Positions 33,465 to 42,833 of a DNA stretch of 64,000 nt are shown one piece after another. The translations under genes were made by a program, and so were the position numbers. The DNA lies in assembly GCF_025153475.1 (NCBI RefSeq), contig NZ_JANZXA010000006.1:208031-272030 (forward strand), in the 5' to 3' direction. The DNA comes from Novosphingobium mangrovisedimenti (GTDB lineage: Bacteria; Pseudomonadota; Alphaproteobacteria; Sphingomonadales; Sphingomonadaceae). Position 1 is the stretch's first letter. Every line of letters starts with the position of its first letter. A model generated the notes under the pieces. The model worked only from the letters and a program-made list of their open reading frames with translations. It was not told where the DNA came from and searched no databases.

Positions 33465-35987
33465 TTATCGGACCCGCTGATCGCGACCGACAAGACGCAT
33501 GCCATTGAGCACGACCAGGAGGGAGGCGCCGACATCCGCAGCGATCGCGCCCCAGAGCGACGCCATGCCAAGCAGCGTCAAGCCTGCGAAAACGAGTTTT
33601 ATCCCCAGCGAGAAGCCGATGTTCTGCCGGATGACGGCGAGCGTCGCCCTCGAATGCCGGATGAGCCACGGCAGGCGAGAGAGATCGTCCTGCATCAGCG
33701 CGATATCCGCCGTCTCGATCGCCGCATCGCTGCCAATCGCGCCCATGGCGATGCCGAGGCCCGAGCGCGCCATCGCCGGCGCATCATTGACGCCGTCACC
33801 AACCATGGCGACCAGGCCGTGCTGTGCTACCAGCCTTTCAATCGCCTGGACCTTCTGTTCGGGAAGCAGCTCGGAGTGAACCTCATCCACGCCGGTATCG
33901 CGCGCGATGGCCTCGGCAGGCGCACGACCGTCTCCGGTCAGCATGACGATCTGCGCGATACCGAGCTTATGCAGTTGCGCTACGATCTGTCGGGCCTCGG
34001 GGCGCATCGCGTCACCGACGGCAATCACTCCGATGACTGACTCCGCCTCACCGACAACGATCCCGGTCAGTCCAGCCCCGGCTATGCGATGCAATTGGAC
34101 GGCAAGCGCATCATCGGCTGCGTTCCCAAGCCGCTCTCCAAGATAGCCGGGAGACCCGACCCAGGCCTCGCGACCATCGATCACGCCAACGATGCCTTTG
34201 CCGGGCAACGCCGTTACGGACTTTGCGGGGACCACGTCAACGCCGCGTTCCGCGGCGGCATCGAGGATCGCACGCGCAATCGGGTGCTCGCTTCGCGCTT
34301 CGATAGCAGCCGCAACCGCCAGCAGTTCAAGTTCGTGCCGGCCGCCAAGCGGGATCAGTTCGATCACCTTGGGACGTCCAAGCGTGAGCGTGCCCGTCTT
34401 GTCCATGGCGATCGCGGTGATGCGAGCGGGGGTTTCGAGATGGACCCCGCCTTTGACCAGCACGCCCTGCCGGGCTGCGCCGGTCAGTCCCGCAACGATG
34501 CTGACGGGGGTCGAGATAACCAGGGCGCAGGGGCAGGCGATGACAAGCAACACCAGCGCCTGATAAAACCAGGCGGCCCAACTGCCCCCGAGCAGAAGCG
34601 GCGGCACGAGGAACACCGCCAGCGCAAGCACCATCACCACCGGCGTGTAGATCCGTGCGAAGCGTTCCACCCATTGTTCGGTCGGCGCACGCTTGCTCTG
34701 CGCTTCACCGACCATCCGCACGATACGGGCGAGCGTCGTGTCGGAGGCTGGCCGGGTCGTTATGAGCTCGATCGCGCCCATGCCGTTGATGGTCCCGGCA
34801 AAGACCGTTGCGCCTTGCTCGACGGTGACGGGTACGCTTTCGCCTGTAATCGGCGCCTGATCGACCGCGCTGGTCCCCGCGACCACGCGCCCATCGAGCG
34901 GAATCTTGCCGCCGGGCGGAACGATCACCTGCGTTCCGACCGCGACCTCGGCGACCGGCACATCCTTCTCGACACCCGCGGCATCGCGTATCCGGGCAGA
35001 GTCGGGCGCGATGTCCATGAGCGCCGCGACGGCGCGGCGGGCACGTCCAAGGCTCCATGCCTCGAGGGCAAGAGCAAGCGCGAAGAAGAACGCCACGGTC
35101 GCCGCTTCGAACCATTGCCCGATGCCCAGGGCGCCCGCCACCGCGACGATCATGAGCAGGTTCATGTCCGGCCGGAGCCGCCGTGCCGCGAGGACCGCCT
35201 TGGGGGCGACGTACCGAACCGCCGAGAGGATCGCCAGCGAATAGGCGAGCATGGCGAGGAAGGGAGGATGAGCCTCCCGCGCCAGACTCTCGTGCAACAC
35301 CGCGGCGAGGCCGCTCGCGCGGACATGGATCGCAAAGCCCGCCACGACCAACACGCCGCTCGCGATCGTCAGCGCCGCCTGGATGCGGCGCCGGCGCTGC
35401 TCGGCTTGCGCGCCGGCACTGTTCACGCCTTCTTTCCAGAGCTCGGCGCGCATGCCGGTGCGCTCGACCGCCTTCAATATTTCGATGTGATGTAGGGCGT
35501 CGGTAGCACCCGCGACCGACATGCGGCCATTGATGAGATCGAACGATAGCTTCTCCAACCCGACGACCGGCCCGACTTCGCGCTTGAGCACCGCGACTTC
35601 GTCACCGCAGTCCATGCCGTGGATTTTGAAGATGACGCTATTCGGACGGTCAGGAAGCATCTGTTCGACAGGCGTCGGTTCGCCCGAGCAGCTGCTGCAA
35701 CCGCCGGCCTCTACTTTATCCTCCGCGAATGCATCCGCGGTTTGCAATTCGGCTGTCATTCCGGTGGTCGATACGGCCGCGATCAGCGCCTCCACTCCGA
35801 TGCCGGACTCGACATCGACATCGAGGAGACCGCGCTTCGGCTGGAACGACAACAGCTGCTCGTCCCCGACAAGCGGGACGAGGACTGCCTTGAGAAGTCG
35901 AACCTCATTCTGGCAGTCGAGCCCGTGGACCTTGAAACGCCACCAGCGGCCCATCACGATAGCGTGCGCGTCGGTTTGCTCGACCAT
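33465..35987 (-). CDS. pbrA: Pb/Cd/Zn-exporting P1B-type ATPase (PbrA/CadA-like)
   Basis: An 840-aa heavy-metal pump. There are two N-terminal HMA-like domains with single-Cys motifs GLDC (22-25) and GMDC (124-127), and a CSSC pair at 97-100 between them. Then come eight predicted membrane helices, the transport motif CPC in VIACPCALVISTP, phosphorylation site DKTGTLTLG, SEHPIA and GDGVNDAP. CPC and the Cys-rich N-terminus fit Pb2+/Cd2+/Zn2+ export. ATG 35987 was chosen for its AGGTG ribosome site; an ATG at 36011 at the likely transcript start is an alternative leaderless start. It is divergent from pbrR under a MerR-type promoter. Confidence 0.9.
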   Translation of the reverse strand: MVEQTDAHAIVMGRWWRFKVHGLDCQNEVRLLKAVLVPLVGDEQLLSFQPKRGLLDVDVESGIGVEALIAAVSTTGMTAELQTADAFAEDKVEAGGCSSCSGEPTPVEQMLPDRPNSVIFKIHGMDCGDEVAVLKREVGPVVGLEKLSFDLINGRMSVAGATDALHHIEILKAVERTGMRAELWKEGVNSAGAQAEQRRRRIQAALTIASGVLVVAGFAIHVRASGLAAVLHESLAREAHPPFLAMLAYSLAILSAVRYVAPKAVLAARRLRPDMNLLMIVAVAGALGIGQWFEAATVAFFFALALALEAWSLGRARRAVAALMDIAPDSARIRDAAGVEKDVPVAEVAVGTQVIVPPGGKIPLDGRVVAGTSAVDQAPITGESVPVTVEQGATVFAGTINGMGAIELITTRPASDTTLARIVRMVGEAQSKRAPTEQWVERFARIYTPVVMVLALAVFLVPPLLLGGSWAAWFYQALVLLVIACPCALVISTPVSIVAGLTGAARQGVLVKGGVHLETPARITAIAMDKTGTLTLGRPKVIELIPLGGRHELELLAVAAAIEARSEHPIARAILDAAAERGVDVVPAKSVTALPGKGIVGVIDGREAWVGSPGYLGERLGNAADDALAVQLHRIAGAGLTGIVVGEAESVIGVIAVGDAMRPEARQIVAQLHKLGIAQIVMLTGDGRAPAEAIARDTGVDEVHSELLPEQKVQAIERLVAQHGLVAMVGDGVNDAPAMARSGLGIAMGAIGSDAAIETADIALMQDDLSRLPWLIRHSRATLAVIRQNIGFSLGIKLVFAGLTLLGMASLWGAIAADVGASLLVVLNGMRLVGRDQRVR

Positions 35988-36018
35988 ATCGTCACCTCGA
36001 CTCTTCGACATGACGCCC

Positions 36019-36049
36019 TCTATAAAGTCTGAAGTCACTAGAGGGTCAA
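36019..36049 (-). promoter_or_regulatory. MerR-type promoter/operator of pbrA
   Basis: On the minus strand: -35 TTGACC (36049-36044), a 19-bp spacer CTCTAGTGACTTCAGACTT, and -10 TATAGA (36024-36019). The long spacer with an interrupted dyad (CTCTAGTGACTTCAGA) is the hallmark of promoters activated by MerR regulators. It lies in the pbrA/pbrR intergenic region and should control both genes. Confidence 0.8.
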
Positions 36050-36054
36050 CCGAT

Positions 36055-36474
36055 ATGTCCGTCGAGCTACTCAGCATTGGAAAGCTCGCGAAAGCGACAG
36101 GGACGAAGGTCGAGACAATTCGCTACTATGAGAGTGTAGGCTTGCTTGCCCCGCCGGGGCGAACGAAGGGCAATTATCGGGCCTATTCCGCGCAGCATCT
36201 CGCACGGCTCAGCTTCATCCGCCGGGCACGCGCGCTGGGTTTCTCGATCGACCAGGTCCAGGAGCTTCTCAAGCTCGCGGACCAGAAAGACATTTCGTGC
36301 AAGGCCGTCGACACGATCGCCCGCGAACATCTCGCCGAGATCGACCGGAAGCTTCGGGATCTGAATACCCTCAGATCCGAACTGAGCAGCGTTATCGTCC
36401 AGTGCGGGCAGGGCACCATTTCCGAGTGCCGGATCATCGAGACCCTGGCGCCGGATTCCGTGGCGGGCGGTTAG
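36055..36474 (+). CDS. pbrR: MerR-family Pb/Cd-responsive regulator
   Basis: A 139-aa MerR-family activator. It has an N-terminal winged HTH (LLSIGKLAKATGTKVETIRYYE), a coiled-coil dimerisation helix, and metal-ligand cysteines at 82, 117 and 125, the positions used by PbrR, CadR and MerR. Seven residues lie between C117 and C125, one fewer than the eight of MerR; this and the neighbours (P1B ATPase, UppP, FTR1 permease) favour Pb/Cd rather than mercury. ATG 36055 has GAGGG upstream. It likely distorts 19-bp-spacer promoters at 36019, 36546 and 52215. Confidence 0.88.
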   Translation: MSVELLSIGKLAKATGTKVETIRYYESVGLLAPPGRTKGNYRAYSAQHLARLSFIRRARALGFSIDQVQELLKLADQKDISCKAVDTIAREHLAEIDRKLRDLNTLRSELSSVIVQCGQGTISECRIIETLAPDSVAGG

Positions 36475-36545
36475 GAGGGGCGGGGTAGCCTCAGAATCAT
36501 TTTTTTGCGGCCAGTCACGCTAATGCAAACAAGTCGCAAAACTGC

Positions 36546-36576
36546 TTGACCCTCTAGCTGCTAGAGGGTCTAAAGG
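36546..36576 (+). promoter_or_regulatory. MerR-type promoter/operator of pbrT copy 1
   Basis: -35 TTGACC (36546-36551), 19-bp spacer CTCTAGCTGCTAGAGGGTC, -10 position TAAAGG (36571-36576). The GACCCTCTAG-ctg-CTAGAGGGTC dyad is a perfect 10-bp inverted repeat. The predicted transcription start falls at or within a base of the ATG at 36583, which would make the mRNA leaderless although AAGGAGGAGG precedes the ATG. Confidence 0.8.
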
Positions 36577-36582
36577 AGGAGG

Positions 36583-38568
36583 ATGTTTACGTCCCCGTCC
36601 CGCCTCCGCCTTTTGCCGATTCGCGTGCAAGTGCCCTCACGCCACCGATGGGCGCTCCGCATGTTGGCGGTGCTTGGTGCCGTGTTCTGTACACTGGGTG
36701 CAAGCGCCATCGCCCAGGCCGAAACGGCGGATGTCCAGACCGCATGGCGGCTTCTAGACTATATGGCGGTCGACTATGGTGATGCGGTCTCCGGAGGCAG
36801 GATCAAGAGTGCCTCCGAATATGCTGAAATGACCGAGTTCGCGGCGTCGGTCTCCGCGCGCCTCGCGGCGCTGCCGCCAACGCCTGAACGCGCCCGGCTC
36901 CTCGAGGGCGCGACACGGCTTCAGGCGGTCGTTGCCGCCAAGGGCTCGCCGAGCCAGGTTGCCGATCTTGCCCATGGTCTCGCCGCCGATCTGCTGAAAG
37001 CCTATCCGGTCCCGCTTGCTCCGGCCAAGGCACCCGATTTCGCCCGTGGCGCGACGCTCTTCGCCCAGAATTGCGCGAGCTGCCACGGTGCGGCCGGCGA
37101 TGGTCGTGGCCCGAACGCCGCCAAGCTCGCCACCCCGCCGATCGCGTTCACCGATGTCGCCCGGGCCCGCCAGCGCAGTCCCTTCGCGCTCTATCAGGTG
37201 ATTGACCAGGGCATCGACGGCACGGCGATGCAAAGCTTCTCATCGCTGCCATCTGATGATCGCTGGGCGCTTGCTTTCTATGCGGGACATTTCGCCTTTT
37301 CCGATGCGGCCGCTAAGGAGGGCGAACGGCTATGGAAAGCCGATCCCAGCCTTCGCCAAAGGATTCCCGATCTGACGGCACTGGCCGGGCTGACCCCGGA
37401 AACGCTCGCCAAGAGCATGGGGCCCGAGCAGGCCGATGCGATCATAGCCTATCTGCGCCGCCACCCCGAAGCCGTGGTTCAGCAGGCACCGGGCTCGCTT
37501 GACGTGGCGCGGGGCAAGCTGGCGCAGAGCCTCGCGGCCTATCGCGCGGGCAATCGCCATGCGGCGCAGGAATTAGCGCTGTCGGCCTATCTCGACGGGT
37601 TCGAGCCGCTCGAACCCATGCTGACCGCGCGTGACGCAACGCTTATGGGGCATATCGAGAGCGCCATGGGCGAATTCCGCGCATCGCTCCAGCAAGGCCG
37701 CCCGGCCGACGAGGTGGCGACCCGCGTCCAGGTGCTCGGTGGTCTGTTCGATGACGCGGAAGCTGCGCTGTCTCCGGACGCGGCGAGCAGTGCATCGACC
37801 TTCGTCGGCGCTCTCACCATCCTGCTGCGCGAGGGCCTTGAAGCGCTGTTGATCGTCGTCGCGATGATTGCCTTCCTGCGCAAGGCCGACCGGCCCGAAG
37901 TGCTGCCCTATGTCCATGCCGGCTGGATTGGCGCGCTGGCGGTGGGCGCCCTGACCTGGGCGATCGCGACCTATGCGATCGGAATCAGCGGCGCGAGCCG
38001 CGAACTGACCGAAGGGTTCGGATCGCTGTTCGCGGCCGTCGTCCTGCTCTCCGTGGGAATCTGGATGCATGGCAAAGCCCAGGCGGATCAATGGCAACGC
38101 TACATCCGCGAGAAGATGTCGCGCGCGCTGTCGCGGCAGTCGGCCTGGTTCCTGTTCGGCCTCGCTTTCGTCGTCGTCTATCGCGAGGTGTTCGAGACGA
38201 TCCTGTTCTATGCCGCGCTCTGGACGCAGGGCAATGGCGGCATGATGCTGGCGGGAGCGGGCTCGGCGGTCTTGCTGCTCGGATTCATTGCCTGGGCGAT
38301 GCTGCGCTACAGCCGCGACCTGCCGATCGCGAAATTCTTCGCCTACAGCGCGTGGCTGATGGCCATCCTCACCATCGTGCTCGCTGGCAAGGGCGTGGCG
38401 GCGCTACAGGAAGCAGGCATCATCGACATCGCACCGTTTGCCGGCGGCATTCGCGTTTCGATGCTCGGCATCTTTCCAACATTCCAGTCGATGGGCGCGC
38501 AACTGTTGATGCTTGTGGCCGTGGGCGGGGGATTCGTCCTGAATCGTCGCCGGGCTGCAGCCACCTGA
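36583..38568 (+). CDS. pbrT: FTR1 permease with N-terminal cytochrome c domain (PbrT-like), copy 1
   Basis: A 661-aa protein. The signal peptide ends near SAIAQAE. A periplasmic c-type cytochrome domain carries CASCH at 164-168. Then come FTR1/Fip1-type membrane segments with the metal-coordinating motifs REGLE at 416-420 and REVFE at 534-538. In Cupriavidus, PbrT is an FTR1-like Pb2+ uptake protein in the pbr locus; the same role is inferred, with iron or other divalent uptake as alternatives. It has its own perfect MerR operator. A second paralogue with the same layout is at 52249. Confidence 0.88.
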   Translation: MFTSPSRLRLLPIRVQVPSRHRWALRMLAVLGAVFCTLGASAIAQAETADVQTAWRLLDYMAVDYGDAVSGGRIKSASEYAEMTEFAASVSARLAALPPTPERARLLEGATRLQAVVAAKGSPSQVADLAHGLAADLLKAYPVPLAPAKAPDFARGATLFAQNCASCHGAAGDGRGPNAAKLATPPIAFTDVARARQRSPFALYQVIDQGIDGTAMQSFSSLPSDDRWALAFYAGHFAFSDAAAKEGERLWKADPSLRQRIPDLTALAGLTPETLAKSMGPEQADAIIAYLRRHPEAVVQQAPGSLDVARGKLAQSLAAYRAGNRHAAQELALSAYLDGFEPLEPMLTARDATLMGHIESAMGEFRASLQQGRPADEVATRVQVLGGLFDDAEAALSPDAASSASTFVGALTILLREGLEALLIVVAMIAFLRKADRPEVLPYVHAGWIGALAVGALTWAIATYAIGISGASRELTEGFGSLFAAVVLLSVGIWMHGKAQADQWQRYIREKMSRALSRQSAWFLFGLAFVVVYREVFETILFYAALWTQGNGGMMLAGAGSAVLLLGFIAWAMLRYSRDLPIAKFFAYSAWLMAILTIVLAGKGVAALQEAGIIDIAPFAGGIRVSMLGIFPTFQSMGAQLLMLVAVGGGFVLNRRRAAAT

Positions 38569-38598
38569 TAGGTTTCGAGCCAGCCGGCAAAATTCTTC

Positions 38599-38629
38599 TT
38601 GACCCTATAGCAACTAGGAGACCTCACAT
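38599..38629 (+). promoter_or_regulatory. Orphan MerR-type promoter remnant
   Basis: TTGACC (38599-38604) followed by CTATAGCAACTAGGAGACC, 19 nt, then TCACAT. It shares the TTGACCCT.TAG...CTAG core with the functional operators, but the right half-dyad and -10 are degraded. The ORF after it (ATG 38628) runs only 13 codons. The 38640-38880 stretch beyond has no recognisable gene and ends at the IS110 element, so the original target gene was probably lost. Confidence 0.55.
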
Positions 38630-38919
38630 GACGAGCTTGGGGCAAGGGATGTTAGGGCGACATCCATGATCTCCAGTACTCGCGTATCCGAGGTCTGAAC
38701 CCTTCGACAAGACGCGGCTCGTTGCCGAGCACGATCAACCTCACATTCGGTCGCCGCTCGTGACGGCTGCACCAATATCCCGCTTGCGGCCGCTGGGCTC
38801 AGGAAGACGAAACCATTCTGTGCGACGGCTATGGAAGCCACGGTCTCCTTCGGTTCGTCCACCTGGATCCGTCAGAACTGATCAGGTCCTGAGGATTGGA
38901 ATGACGGCTGGATAAAGGG

Positions 38920-40087
38920 TCAAGCGGCTTTCATCAACGCGCCCTCGATGACGACACCGGCGGTGACATATTTCCACAGCGCGACCCAGCAGTTTTCGGG
39001 CCAAGGCCACGACCATCGATTTCTTCAGCCGGCCGTCGTTGAATCGGACCCGTTGCTGGTACCATTGGGCAAGCGCCGATTCTGGCTGGTTGCGGAGCCA
39101 CAGCCAGGCCAGTTGGATCAGCGTTGTGCGCAGCCGGGGGTTCCCCGCCTTTGACACGCCCTGTTCGCGGTCGACCGATCCACTCTGCCAGGGCGTTGGC
39201 GCCAGCCCCGCATAGGCAGCGACCTCTCTCCGGTTGGAGAAGTGCCGGAACAAGCCTTCCGACCAGAGAATGGCGGCGAACTCGGGGCCAATGCCCTTGA
39301 TATCGAGCAGCATTGCGGCTGGTGCCGGCATGGCGGTAGTTTCCGCGGCAAGCAGCGCGTCCCGCTCGGCCTCCACCGCTCTGATCTGCTCGAGCAGCAG
39401 TTCGAGCCGGTCGAGTTCGCGGCCAATCTGGACTTTCAGATGCATCGGTAGCGGACGGCCATCGCCGGTCATGAGTTTTTCCAGCCGCTCCCGCCGGTCG
39501 CGGCGCAGCGGCTGATAGCCTGTCACCCCCCGCGCGAAGAGCAGGCCTTTGATGCGATTGGCGTGGCGAATCCGATCCGCGATCAGAACCTTGCGTTCGC
39601 GACAAATACGACGTCGATCCTCTTCCTCGGGTGTTGGCACCCTGACCATCGCACACACACGTGGTTCCCCTCGTTTATAGGCCAGCAAGGCCCGGACCAG
39701 CGCCTCGCCGTCGATCCGGTCGGTCTTTGCGCGACGACGACGGCGTGAGGTCGCAATTGAAGCGGGATCCACGACGTGGCTTTTTATCCCCTCCTTGCGC
39801 AAAACGCGGTGGATCCAGAAGCCATCAAGGCCGGCTTCCTGGATCACGATTATTGGAAAGCTGCGTCCTGTTCGCGCCTGCGCTTTTGCCTGCAGTTGGG
39901 TAAAGCGTGCCAATAAACCGGCGATATCCCAGGCGCGCACTACATGCTTCGACAGCTTCTCGCCGCTGCCGGGCAATAGCGAGGTGATCAGCCAGATCGA
40001 TCGGCTCAGTTCCATTGAAACGAAAATCGCGCCAAGATCGGTCGGGATAGCGGTCGACGCTTGGGTACGGTCAGTTGCAATCTGCAT
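38920..40087 (-). pseudogene. IS110-family transposase, frameshifted near the C-terminus
   Basis: The N-terminal DEDD-type domain and C-terminal transposase domain of IS110/IS1111 enzymes are present: AIFVSMELSRSIWLI, VIQEAGLDGFWIHRVLRK, RRRRAKTDRIDGEALVRAL, then DIKGIGPEFAAILWSEG and GSVDREQGVSKAGNPRLRT (Ser recombinase-like region). Near base 38986 an extra C (CCC for CC on the plus strand) shifts the frame. The normal ending VALWKYVTAGVVIEGALMKAA reads on in the other phase to a stop at 38920, whereas the raw frame continues to 38882. AGGAGG precedes the ATG. Only the last ~20 residues are affected, so activity may persist. IS ends were not determined. Confidence 0.85.
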
Positions 40088-40233
40088 ATCGGCCTCCTGA
40101 GAGTGTGGTCAGCAAACTCACTCTGCCAGAGTGTCGATCGCTATCCACCTCGTCATGGGATCTGTGAGCGGGTGGGCGTAGAAAGGGGCATTGATAGCTG
40201 ATTCTATAGGCTTTCCTAGAAGGAGAGCGGCAG

Positions 40234-40826
40234 GTGGCGCAACGTTCGATTGGACAGGAGCAAGTTGGTTTTGCAGGGCGTGAGCGAGCGGCTTCATCGC
40301 TCGACGCGTTGGTATCGCTGATCGACGGGAGCCAGGTCGCGATGCTGATCGATCCGCTCTATCCGGCTGCCAAGGGCGAGCCGGCTTGGCCGCCGCTGGC
40401 GATGTTGAGAGCCCTGCTTCTGTCGATCTGGTACGACCTGTCTGACGTGAAGCTGGCCAAAGCGCTCTACGATCGAGCCTCTTTTCGCCGCCTCTGCGGA
40501 TTTTCCGCGAATGAAGCGACGCCTGAACGTACAGCCTTCGTCAGATTCCGCAGGCTGCTGGTTGCCCACAGGCTTGACCGGACACTGTTTGAAGCCGTGA
40601 CCACGCAGCTCAAATCAAAGGCGGTGATGATGAAGACCGGAACACTGGTTGATTGTCCCACCTTTGGTTTCAAACCCCCGGCTTTAGCCGGGAAGGGCTT
40701 TAGCCGGGAAGGGCTTTAGCCTTGAACTCGGACAGCGCAGGCGCCCAGGCCATTCTCGATGCCATCCGCAAGCGCTGGCCGTGGGTGAAACACCTTAACC
40801 AGATAGGCATACCATTGCGCTAACCT
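40234..40826 (+). mobile_element. Debris of IS5-family transposases
   Basis: A 140-residue N-terminal part of an IS5-family transposase begins at GTG 40234 (AAGGAGAG upstream), with MLIDPLYPAAKGEPAWPPLAML, and stops being homologous after MMKTGTLVD at 40653. A 70-nt foreign stretch with period-16 repeats follows. From 40731 to about 40796 a piece of another IS5-type transposase is readable (DSAGAQAILDAIRKRWPWVKHL). The DDE catalytic core is missing, so nothing here can transpose by itself. Confidence 0.8.
40660..40722. repeat. Three GGCTTTAGCC repeats, period 16, after an IS605-like end
   Basis: GGCTTTAGCC occurs at 40680, 40696 and 40712 with CGGGAA linkers. The first lies in CCCGG-CTTTA-GCCGGG preceded by TTTGGTTTCAAACC, which recalls right ends of IS200/IS605 elements; that link is a resemblance only. 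Three copies are too few and too short for CRISPR. Confidence 0.5.
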
Positions 40827-41074
40827 CCTAAGTAGCGAAGATACGAATTGATTGCTGTCGCGGCGGGAAATTGGAATCTGTTTGGGGAAGGTGTCGCGGG
40901 CACGCGAAGCACAAACATGTTTTTATACGGACAGTGGGGTATTTCCGCAATTTAATAACCGTAATCAGCCGAATCTAAATGGGCTAGATATGTTATAACT
41001 TTCTGTGAAATGGGCGTCTTATTGGCCCCAGATTTTTTTTGCTTCGCGAGCCGACGCATGATAGCTCAAGAGCT

Positions 41075-41407
41075 ATGCGATGGCTATCTGTCATGCTTGC
41101 GGTCCTGCTCTCGATTTCCCTGGCCACGGGTGTGATGGCGCATGCCGCAGAGCCGGTTGCTTGCATCGACAGTGAGACCGCCTCGGCGCTTGGGCACTTT
41201 GAGGGCGATCGCGACGAAGTGCCGTCCGATATCGACAAAGGTACGCCGCATCACCATGCGACCTGTCATGGCCATCACATCGCCGAACCGGCACGCGAGA
41301 GCAGGATTAGCCTTGTCAGCATGATCAAATCCTTGCTGTCCATCGCCAATGCCGTGGACGGTTCTTCGGCGCCAACTTACCCCGCGTACCGTCCTCCACG
41401 CGCCTGA
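41075..41407 (+). CDS. CzcI-like small exported His-rich protein
   Basis: A 110-aa protein with signal peptide MRWLSVMLAVLLSISLATGVMAHAA and a central His cluster (TPHHHATCHGHH). Small periplasmic histidine-rich proteins such as CzcI precede czcC in metal-efflux operons and affect regulation or metal handling; sequence similarity beyond layout is not claimed. ATG 41075 was chosen because the signal peptide begins there; the upstream TTG extension is not exported-protein-like. It is 60 nt before czcC. Confidence 0.65.
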   Translation: MRWLSVMLAVLLSISLATGVMAHAAEPVACIDSETASALGHFEGDRDEVPSDIDKGTPHHHATCHGHHIAEPARESRISLVSMIKSLLSIANAVDGSSAPTYPAYRPPRA

Positions 41408-41467
41408 CAGCGTCCTTTTGCCCCGAGTTCCGGGGTTTTCTGGAAAACTGTCAGGAGCCTTTAAATC

Positions 41468-42736
41468 ATGCATCGCTTTATCGCGGCCCTGCTGGCCGTG
41501 TCGTCCTGCGCGTCGATCGCACAGGCGCAGACGGCCGCGTCGCCGCCGCATTCGGCACCCCCATATACGCTCGAACGTGCCCTGGATGCGGCCGGAGCCT
41601 CTTCACCCAACCTTGAGGCTGCCAACGCTGGCGTGCGCGCGGCTGACGCGGCGCGCACCGTCGCGGGCCTCCGGCCCAATCCTGAAGTCCAGGTTCAGGT
41701 CGAGAACGTCGCGGGCTCAGGTCTCTATCGTGGCACGCAGAGCGCCGAGGTCATGACCGGCCTGGCATTGCCGATCGAACTGGGCGGCAAGCGGTCAGCA
41801 CGCATCGCCGTTGCAGATTCGCGCAGCCTGCGAGCGCGCCTTGAAGCCGCCATCACGCTCGCCGATCTGCGCGAGCGCGTAACCCAGGCCTATATCGCGG
41901 CAGCGTCGGCCGAGCGGCGGGTGGAGATCGCGCGTCAACTCGCCGGTTTCGCGGATGAAGGGTTTCGCGCGGCCAGCACGCGCGTAACCGCCGGCGCCGC
42001 TTCTCCGATCGAGCAGCAGCGCGCCGACGTTCAGCGCGTCAATGCCAACGTCGCGCTCGATCAGGCACGGCGGGAGGCGGCCGTTGCGCGGGAGAACCTT
42101 GGACGCCTGATCGGCGAGCCCGTTGCGGGGCCATTGGATGCCGGCTGGTTCGATCGGGTCGGCGGATATGGCCCGACGCGACCGGCTTCAGCAGACGGAA
42201 CGCTCATCCTGGCCGCCGCCGAAGCCGACGTGGCCACGGCAAGCGCACAAGTGCGTCTCGCTCGCTCGCAACGTATCCCCGACGTCACATTAAGCGCCGG
42301 GGCACGGCGGCTGTCCGCAACTGGCGACACGGCGGCGGTATTCGGGGTCAGCATTCCCTTTCCGCTGTTCAATAGCGGTCGTGCTGCATTGAGCCAAGCG
42401 CAGGCCGAACGGCAGGCGGTCGATGCGAAGCGGCGGGTCACTGTCCTCGACACCGAACAGGCGATCGCCGCCGCGCAGGCCGAGCTTGCCAACGCGGCCG
42501 CAACCGCGCGCTCGACGGGCGGACCCGCGCTCGCGGCAGCAAGCGAAACGGCCCGCATCGCCAGGATCGGTTATGCGCAAGGCCGTTTCAGCCAGCTCGA
42601 TCTGCTTGATGCGGAGAGGACTCTGGCCGACACGAGAGGCGCATTCGTCGATGCGCTGGTCGCCTATCACGACGCCGAGGCGCGCCTGGCGCATCTGACG
42701 ACACCGGCGCCCGATGTGGCTGGGGCGACGCCATGA
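41468..42736 (+). CDS. czcC: Outer-membrane factor CzcC (TolC family)
   Basis: A 422-aa outer-membrane channel subunit. The signal peptide ends near ASIAQAQT. It has the long alternating Ala/Arg/Glu helices of the TolC family and two OEP repeats (TLERALDAAGASSPNLEAANAGV and VDAKRRVTVLDTEQAIAAAQAEL). It works with the CzcB adaptor and CzcA pump encoded downstream to carry cations across the outer membrane. TCAGGAGCC lies upstream of the ATG. Operon with 41075-48506 is likely. Confidence 0.85.
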   Translation: MHRFIAALLAVSSCASIAQAQTAASPPHSAPPYTLERALDAAGASSPNLEAANAGVRAADAARTVAGLRPNPEVQVQVENVAGSGLYRGTQSAEVMTGLALPIELGGKRSARIAVADSRSLRARLEAAITLADLRERVTQAYIAAASAERRVEIARQLAGFADEGFRAASTRVTAGAASPIEQQRADVQRVNANVALDQARREAAVARENLGRLIGEPVAGPLDAGWFDRVGGYGPTRPASADGTLILAAAEADVATASAQVRLARSQRIPDVTLSAGARRLSATGDTAAVFGVSIPFPLFNSGRAALSQAQAERQAVDAKRRVTVLDTEQAIAAAQAELANAAATARSTGGPALAAASETARIARIGYAQGRFSQLDLLDAERTLADTRGAFVDALVAYHDAEARLAHLTTPAPDVAGATP

Positions 42737-42833
42737 CCGCCTCCGCCTCGCTGATCCTCACCTTCCCCATTCCCCATTCCGAGCTGAACGCGCCCCTGAC
42801 TGGCCGCTGCTCGATCCGTTTCGGAGATTTTCA

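Noticed and set aside
36055..36474. Mercury regulator MerR with a mer operon
   Set aside because: No merA, merT or merP genes are present; the neighbours are lead/cadmium genes and the loop between C117 and C125 is one residue shorter than in MerR.
40680..40721. Possible CRISPR-like array (three GGCTTTAGCC repeats)
   Set aside because: Only three 10-bp units, spacers of six constant bases (period 16) and no cas genes. It is a tandem repeat in transposon debris.
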